A program made the position numbers and the translations under genes. 64,000 nt of DNA from Lutjanus erythropterus (Eukaryota > Chordata > Actinopteri > Lutjaniformes > Lutjanidae), in contig CM034601.1 of the NCBI GenBank assembly GCA_020091685.1, positions 38,152,034 through 38,216,033 of the forward strand. The letters are read 5' to 3'. Shown here piece by piece: positions 51,501 to 60,500 of this stretch. The notes beneath the pieces are model-generated. The model was given only the letters and a program-made list of their open reading frames with translations, searched no databases and had not been told where the DNA came from. Numbering within the stretch: position 1 is the stretch's first letter; every line of letters begins with the position of its first letter.

Positions 51501-54500
51501 TATATCAGTGTGTATTCATGAGGGGATATCCAACGATATAGAAAATGAGTGTCTTGTATAATATGAGTGAATGTCTGAGGAAAGCGTCAAGGAAATGTGG
51601 AAAGTGTGAGGCAAATCATGAGTTACGTGTATATATTGATGAACAAACACACAAATCAGGTATATGTTCTCATTAAAAGTTGATAGAAGTTTGTATTTTC
51701 TTCTGCAAAGCTTATCAGTCTCAAGAAATTCTTTTGGAATCTTATTTAGAATAGAAGGATAAATTCAGCTGTGAGGAAAAAGTTAAAATACAGGAAGAAT
51801 TTATTAGAGTGAACTGAACTGAAGTACCAGTTGACTTCATCGTCTTTTTACAGACAAATTGAAGGTATTTCCATATTTTTTTAATATACTATGACTCAGG
51901 GGAATTTAATGTGACAAACCTGAGCTATTTCAATTTTTTTTTAACAAAATATAAATATTGATGTCTCAAAAGACATCTGAGTGTCTCTATAAATTGTCAA
52001 GCTCAAGAGCTGTGAGAAATAAGAGGTCTCAGGAAGACCCCGCAACTAAAAAGAATGGAACCCTGACGTGCCCCACAAAGTAGCTTAGCTTGATTTGAAT
52101 TTTTCCTATTTTGCAAATACAAACTGTTCTCTGTCATTTAAATAATCAAGCAATCATTCTAGAGCAACATCATCAAAAGCATATTTTTGTTATTTTGCAT
52201 AAAGAATGAAGTGATCAAAGGCTTTTGACAAGTCTAAGAATATGCTGACTTCAGATGTGAGTAGGATGTCTGGAACTAGGCTTAGAGGATATGAAATGAT
52301 TCCAGTGGTGCTGTCTGATGGAGTTTCGTCCTCTTGCGTAGAAACACGGGGTAGAGCAGGCTCAGGAGTACATCCAGCAGTCGGGGCTGACCCAGCTGCT
52401 GGTGAGGAAGTGCAGCAAAGGGACGGGCTTCAGCAAGCTGTGGCTGCTGCGAGACCTGGAGATCCTCTCCATCATGCTCTACTCCTCCAAGAGGGAGATC
52501 CACTCCATGGCCCAGGACCCTGAGAGGGACCAAAGAGAGCAGGACAAGGAGCACGATTCGGACCACTCCAGCTGTGGCGCCGACGACACTGATGTCAACA
52601 AGGCCGACCCCCTGGAGGGTCTCGATGAGGAGACGAAGATTTGCTTCCAGGTGATGAGGGATACTGTTCATCATAAATGCTCTTGTATAATTTCTATTTT
52701 GTATTCTTGTCTTTTTTTAATGTTATATTCCTCTGCTAACGTCTTTACTTTCTATATTTATGTGTACTTATTTCTGTCATCGTGCTGCTGCAACAACTGA
52801 ATTTCCCCACTGGGGATAAATCAAGGTTTATGTTGCCGTATTTTAATACATGAACAAAATGCTGTTACTGCTATGTTTAGGTACCACCGTCTCTGCTCAG
52901 TCTCTTTGCCACTAAAAAAGATATGATAGCATTCACTGCTCAGTTGGTCAGGAGATGGATACTCATATACACTGCATTAGAGAGCTGCTTCATTTTCTAA
53001 ACTGAGAATAGACTTGATTAACCTTATCTGGCTCCTCTAACAAATCTGAAAAGAACTGGAACCCTTTTCTTTTACATATAAAGTATATAAGTACTGCCAG
53101 TATGAGGACTTCCTTAAAGGCTTTTTCAGACTGAGGTATCGTTGATTGTGGTAGTGGTACTTTTACTTATTTGTGTAATTTTCTTTTTTGAATTAATATA
53201 GTCACCATGCTGTTGGTCTACTTCTGTATGGTTTTATGCTTAATATGTGTTTGTATTTGTTATGGGTTTTGTTGGGCATTCGTATTTCTTTTCTTTTCTT
53301 TTCTTTTCATTCCTTTCCTTTTACCTATTTGCTTATTTTTCTTTTTTAAATTAATATAGCCAACTTGCTGTTGACTTTACTAAACTTAAGTATGGTGTAA
53401 TGCTTACTGTTTGTATTTCTTATAGTTTTTAAAGGGTAGTTTTTGTATTTTGGGGAAGTTATGTATCATGGGGAGGGTGGACTGGGTTTTGTTTACATTA
53501 TGTATTGAATAACTGCACCTTGCTTTATATTCATCTTGAGGAGAAAATCAATATATGTGGTATAATGTAGTAATCTAAAGTTTTTCAATGCAGATCACCC
53601 ACGATGCCTTAAACGCCCCTCTGCCCATCCTGCGAGCCATGTATGAGTTGCAGATGAAGAGAACGGACTCCTTCTTCCTGGAGGTGCAGAAGAGGTCAGC
53701 ATCAGCTTCCACAGAGATAAATTCTTTTCATTTCACCCCCTTTATATGATCCACCATGTAAAAGGTCACATTTTACAATCTAATACTGCCTCTGTTTTAT
53801 GTGCTGCACCTTCATGTTATTTTCAGATTTGATGGAGAAGAGATAAAAACAGATGAGACAATCCGTACGCTGGCTCAGAAGTGGCAGCCAACCAGGCGGC
53901 CTCGCTCTGAGGAGAGGAACACCAAGGCTGTGGACACTGATATGATTGTGGTGTCCTGCATGGTGAGTTTGTGGTGTCAAAAAAAAGCCCAACTGTGGAA
54001 ACTGCTCATAGTGATCATGGTTACAGTAATGGAAAAAAAAGAAAAACTATGGTAATTCTGTTTTTTTCTTAACTTAACTCCCCTGATACGTTGCCTCGAG
54101 GTAAACCGTCTGCTTCTTCTGCTGGCTCTATTTCCTGCATGCTCATTAAAATCATGATGGGAAAAAGATAGTAATCTCTCAATGAAGAATGGAGTCTCCT
54201 CGAAGTTTATGACAAACTGCCAAAAACAAGATGCAGCAGCAAAAGTTCCTCAGGCTACCTTCTGTCTACTCAAACAATAAGAAACAATCTGCTGGTGATG
54301 GAGACAGAAAACAAATATTCGCCTGCCCTCATCGAGAGCATTGATGATGCTCAGTTATGTAATGTCCCCTCGAGCAGGCTCTTGGTGACAGAGGAGGCAG
54401 AGGAATTGGCAGCGAGCCCGGGGAGAGGACAGTTTCAAAGTGTCTTTAGGCTGATTTGAGTGATTTGTAAAGAGAGAAAATACTGGGCTTCATGCACTTA

Positions 54501-57473
54501 TACAAACTTACCTGTTCTTAAATGGTTTGTATGAGTGATTTATGAAAACTTCTCACATTCACTAATTTTCCTCATATTTTGAATGTTGCTGTTGTAGGAG
54601 TCGTTTGCAATTAGCCTGCAACTGTTAACCTTAGTTTTTCACTAATTTCTGTAAATTTCATTAGTTTAAAGACATTTTGTGTTTGACAAATAAATTGCAC
54701 TTGAATTTTGGTATTTTGTTGACTTTGGAGGCCGATGGACAAAAGCACAAAAATGAGCTGGATAAAAAAATCTCCTCCTAACTTTAGCTGGCTGTGGGGA
54801 AAATGTAAACACATGCGTTTCATCTGATTTCATGGAGAAACCCGCCTGGTGGCAGCCATTAAAAAGAATCATATAGAAATAGCTGCTGATGGTATTGTTT
54901 GCTTATTTAGGTCATACAGAGACGTCAGTATTAAATGTAGACAGTTTCATTACCTGTTAAAAACTTCTTGTAGTTGCTTTAATTGTTTTTTTAAGCCGTT
55001 TTCATATCAAATCATTTCTTCTTTGTGTCAGTGACAGTATAAACCTCAGGTATCACAGCATTAACACGCCTTGTTTTTCCCGTTCTGTGGCTTTACTAGA
55101 TCCCTGCATTCCACTGCTAACACTGTTAAAATGATGCATTTTCATTTATGGATCTCTGAAAGAAGGACTTAAATCTCTGAAGTTCTTCTTTTTACTCCTT
55201 GATGTCATTTTCATGGATGAACCTTCCATATGGGGCAGGAAGCGCAGCCTTACATGGTGTTACTGAGGCATAAATTATGCTAATTTACCAGTCCGATGAA
55301 CATGGGCTCAAATATGCACAGGTGGATAATCTGAAGTTAGGAGCGTTCTACGTAGTACAGAACAAAGTTAATATAAGATTATGAAAATGTTCTCACATGA
55401 GGCTCATTGTGTTTAAGGAACTGTACGTGTCAGCTGCTGAGGCCAGCACGACGTTTGAAATGGCTGTGCTGTATTTTCAAACAGTCAATATAATACAGAA
55501 AACAGCAAAGCTGTCCATATCATTAATCTATATTTAGGTTATAAATATACAAATTTTAGTTAGATGGTAATCTGACTGAAGAAAATAAAAAGAGTTATAA
55601 TAATCATTTGCTTATTGTGATTAATCAGACCGGGACAGACGTGATCACTAGGGCTACTATTTTCATAGTTAATGAATCAGTTGATTATTTTCTCAATTAA
55701 TCAATTCATAGTAAATCAGTGTCTCCTAAAGCCCAAAACGATGTCCTCAGATGTCTTGTTTTGTCCACAACACAAAGATATTCAGTTTACTGTCAGAGAG
55801 GAGAAAAGAAACTAGAAAATTTTCACATTTAGAGAATTTTGACTTTTTCTTAAATATGTACTCAAACTGATTAAGTGATTATCAAAATAGTTGATGATTA
55901 ATTTAATAATCAATTAATTGTTACAGCTCTAGTGATCACAAAACGACTATAAGTTGGTTTCACTCTACTTTGAAATGGTTGTTTGACACGTTACCCATAT
56001 TAACATCAACAACTACAACAAGTAGGAATGGGATACTTTGAGAGAAAGTTTGTTGGTGATGATTTTCACATGTCAATATTCTGATCTGTCCCCATCCTTG
56101 CTGTCCTCCCACAGTCTAAACCCAGTCACTGTGAAAAGGCCACCGAGGAGATCAACGTAGTGGCCCAGAAGCTCATCACAAATTCAGAGAGCGACCTGCA
56201 GCTCAGCTACGCCAAACAGCGGCGCACCAAAAGTTCAGCCCTCCTGCACAAAGAGCTGGACGTGCGCAGCAATCGGGCAGTTCGTCAATACCTGGTGAAG
56301 GTCAACCAGGCCATCGCCACGCTGTACGCCCGCCACGTGCTGGCCTCACTGCTGGCTGACTGGCCCGCAGAGGCGGCGCTGAGCGAGGAGGCGCTGGAGC
56401 TGAACGGTGCCTCACACATGGCCTACATCCTGGACATGTTGATGCAGCTGGAGGAGAAGCCGCTGTGGGAGAAGGTGGGCAGAACGGAGGAGGAGCTGGA
56501 GTTTGTGTTGTGTGTGTTTGTGTGATACATTACAGGTGTTTTATGCATTAATGTGATTGTGTTGATCCATTTTCTGATCAGATTCTCCAGAGGGTGCTGA
56601 AGGGCTGCAGTCAGAGCATGCTGTGCAGTCTGTCTCTCACTGCCTGTCAGTTCATGGAGGAGCCAGGCATGGCCGTGCAGGTCAGGGAGTCCAAACACCC
56701 GTATGACAACAACACCAACTTTGAGGTGGGTGAACTGCCTTTGTGTTTCTTTTTATCATCAGTTACTTAAAGGGAAGATTCAGCACTTTTCATGTGATTT
56801 CCAGTCATTTTTGATGATAAATATAATCAACTGAAGCAATAAATTCCTCAGTGTGTGTTATGTTGATCAAGAAAGCTGAGTTCTCCTGCTCGTGCAGCTG
56901 TGTTTGGAGGGCCTACGTGGACAAAATCCTCCTCTAACACGCCCTCTGGCTACCTGGAGGTAGAGACTAGAAATCCAACCTGCAACAGCCTGTAGTTCTT
57001 CCTTAATACCCCAACAGCAGAAGAACTCAGCTTTCTCAGTCAACATAGCACACACTGAGGAATTCATTGCTTTAGTTGAATACACTTCATCATCAGCACT
57101 TACTCAACATCCACATAAGAAGTACTCAATTTTCCCTTTAAAGGTCCAGTGTGTAAGATTTACAGGGAGTTATTGGCAGATAATAGCATAAATGGAATAT
57201 AATATTCATGATTATGTTTTTGTCATTTGAGTATAAATACCTGGGGCCAGTATTTCAAATTTCAGATTTTGAAAATCTCTTTTTTTGCTATGTGAGTTTA
57301 ACTGATAATGTAGGTTCTGTCCTAGTTTTTCAAAGACCTGTCAGATAAGATTATTTTAATCCAGATACCACAAGATCAGGATCACAGAATCTAGATTTGC
57401 AGACTTTGGATAGACCTCCAACTGTTGATCAAAGCAACATTTCATTAACACAGATGTGAAAATGTTGGAAAGT

Positions 57474-57544
<71 letters not shown>

Positions 57545-60500
57545 TAAATGTCTCGCTGCATAAAAAACTAAACAAAAACTGTTTTGTCATACTACTGTTT
57601 TCATTGGTTAAAAGACCCTTACTAAAATAAAAGTTCATTGGTGCATCTCTCATCGACCGTCCAGTCGGTCAGTCTTGTTTCAGTGCTGCCAGTCATAAGT
57701 CAGAGTCATTTACTTTAGACTCCCATCGCAGTGAGGAGCATCACATCGTTTAGTGATATTATTTTACACATTGAATGGAGGAATAAATGTGAAATTCTTG
57801 TTTTTGCACCTCCCCATTTTTACACAACAGCTTGAAGGTTTTTTTTTTTAAGTTGTTTTTCTGATTAAAAATGTTGATTTATTGGTTAATTGTTTAATTT
57901 AGAATGGATATTGTTTTGGCATGATCTGAGTTACTACTATGCAAGAAATAAATAAAAGAATGATTAGGGGAAGTGGGAGGGGAAGTGTTTGCAATCTGCA
58001 AGCTCACCACTAGATGTCTGCTAAATCCCACACACTGTTCCTTTAATTTACAGCCAGAGCTGTTTTTAAGATGGTGAATATTTCCTCATTTGTCATGCCA
58101 TTTTCTCAGTTTCAGCCTTTGAGCCGGTCACAAATATATATTGTTTAGATTTTTCATACAGAACTGTTAGTACAGATCATTATTTAAAGAACAGCATGTG
58201 TGCCATCATGTACGGCTTTTTTTAGTTCAGTTTGAGACTCTATAAGACTTTATTGTGTCCATCTTTTCTGACTTAAGGACAAGGTGCACATTCCAGGGGC
58301 CATCTACCTGTCAGTCAAATTTGACTCCCGCTGCTACACAGAGGAAGGCTGCGATGAGCTCATCATGTCCAGCAGCAGCGATTTCCTTCAGGACGTCCAC
58401 AACTTCAGCGGCTCTCCTCAGAAATGGTCCGATTTTGAGATTCCGGGTGAGGAAAATCTTATAAAGTCCTGTATTCCTCTTCTGCTCTGTCCATCTGTTT
58501 GTATGCATTTTAGGTTGTTTGACTGTATCATTTAGATCATGCTTATCGCGTGTGTTTTTGGGTCTTCTCTCAGGTGATACCCTGTACTACAGGTTTATGT
58601 CAGACATGAGCAACACAGAGTGGGGCTACAAGTTCACAGTTACAGGAGGCCACAGAGGACGTTTCCAGACAGGTACTTTACATCAAAACAGTTACAGTAC
58701 AGGTTCCTTTTATTACTTGTGAAAACCTCTCAGTGAGATGGAGATTAACCTCACTATCAATCCTCTGCTTGTCACCCTCTCTGCCTTTTTGCTCATCTCT
58801 AATCAGGTTTTGAGATACTTAAGCAAATGTTAGCAGATGACCAAGTGCTCAGTCACCTGCCACTGGCTGACATCTGGGAGTGGCAGGTGGGCGTGGCCTG
58901 TCGCCAGACTGGGAACCAGCGACTCAAAGCCATTCACCTGTTGCTCCGCCTCCTGCAGTGTCAGTCTGAAACGTAAGAGTCCAGCCTTATTCTACAGTTC
59001 TGTCTCTTTTCTTCTAATTCCCCTCAGTGCATCTCACCTGTTTTCTTTTGTCAGTGCATTTCTTTTAAAAGTAGAGGCTTGTGTTGTCATATAGACAGCC
59101 AAAGTAATACAGCATGTGCTTAAACATTTTCACCTGGGCCCAACCACCTGGATCTAAGTCATGGTAATTTGGGTAAGTGGACCCAGTGCACATCTTTACC
59201 TCAGCAGGATTCCTCCACACACTGTTTGCATAAAAGCCTTCACAGATCCCTCATGTCAGCACCATGGAAATGAGGTAAAGGATGTGTTTAGGAATTTGCG
59301 TATGTGCAGACTGACTCACTGCCTGCTCACAATGACAACATCACGCAGTCTGTGCAAAGGTAGTGGTCACACAGACAGGAAACACATTTGTTAAAGATGA
59401 ATTCTAGGCATTAGAGTTTCTTTTAACCAAACTTTAAAGTCCTCCTCTTCTCAAAAATATGTTTTGCTTATTGTTATTATTGTTTTGCTGTCTAAATTCA
59501 ATACCCATGAGCCTCAGCTGCCATTGGCACGGAGAGTCCAGTCAGAGGTGTGTATCAGAGCAGTCAGTCGAGAACAAAACACAGTGCGGTAGTTCAACTC
59601 ACGCACAATTGAACCAGAATTTAAAGGTAAATTGACTTAAGATGCAGATTTTGTTTTAAAACTGTTGTGTTTAGCTTCCTCCTGACATTAGCAGTTCACG
59701 TCACAGAATTTTAAACTTGCCAAAAAGCTCCTTTGGAGTTGTAGATGATGTCTGTCTCAAAGTTTTTAGCTACCAAACTTGTACTTTTGACTTTTTAGGT
59801 AAAAACAAAAAACATTTTTAAGTGCACTTTTTATAGGACTGCACTGTAAATGTACTGTAAACCATAAATATCTGTAATTATGTGTTATTGTACTTCAACA
59901 TACAGATAAATGCGGGGTTTCTGCAGGTCCTTAAAAAGTTTCAAATCCAATAATCTGAATTCTTTTTTTGTCAAAGAACTGTATTGATCATGCTGTAACA
60001 ACTACAAAACCAAACCAACACAAAATCAGTTACCACTAATGCAAACAGTGCATCTACTTTTTACCTGTTTGCACATGAAATAGGACTTGAATTACATTCA
60101 TAATGGTCTTTAAAAGCCATTTAAAAGTCTTCAGTTGAACTTGTTGAGACCTGCAGAACTCCCCTAGATACAGATGTGATTTATTACATTACCAGATTTA
60201 TCAGCATTACTAACATCCCACAAACACCATTCTTTCTTGCTTTCTGTCTGGCCCACATCAATTTGAACAATCAAGTTTTGGTCCATTAATGGCCATTGAG
60301 GTTACAAACTGCGCTGTTGAGTCATGATAAATGCATGAAGTTGGACTCATTGAAGTGGTTCTCAGCGGCTGTTTTTCAGCCAACAGTTTTGCTTTTCAGT
60401 AACTCATTATTGTCCTCTTCTGCCTGTGTGCGTGTGGTTGTTTGTTCGTCTAACTATTGATTTGTTTGCTCTCCAGAGCCTGTGAGCTGACTCTGCTGCG

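Noticed and set aside
52195..52250. String reading SKAFDKSKN, reminiscent of reverse transcriptase
   Set aside because: Too short, with no flanking RT motifs and stops nearby; kept only as a possible remnant.
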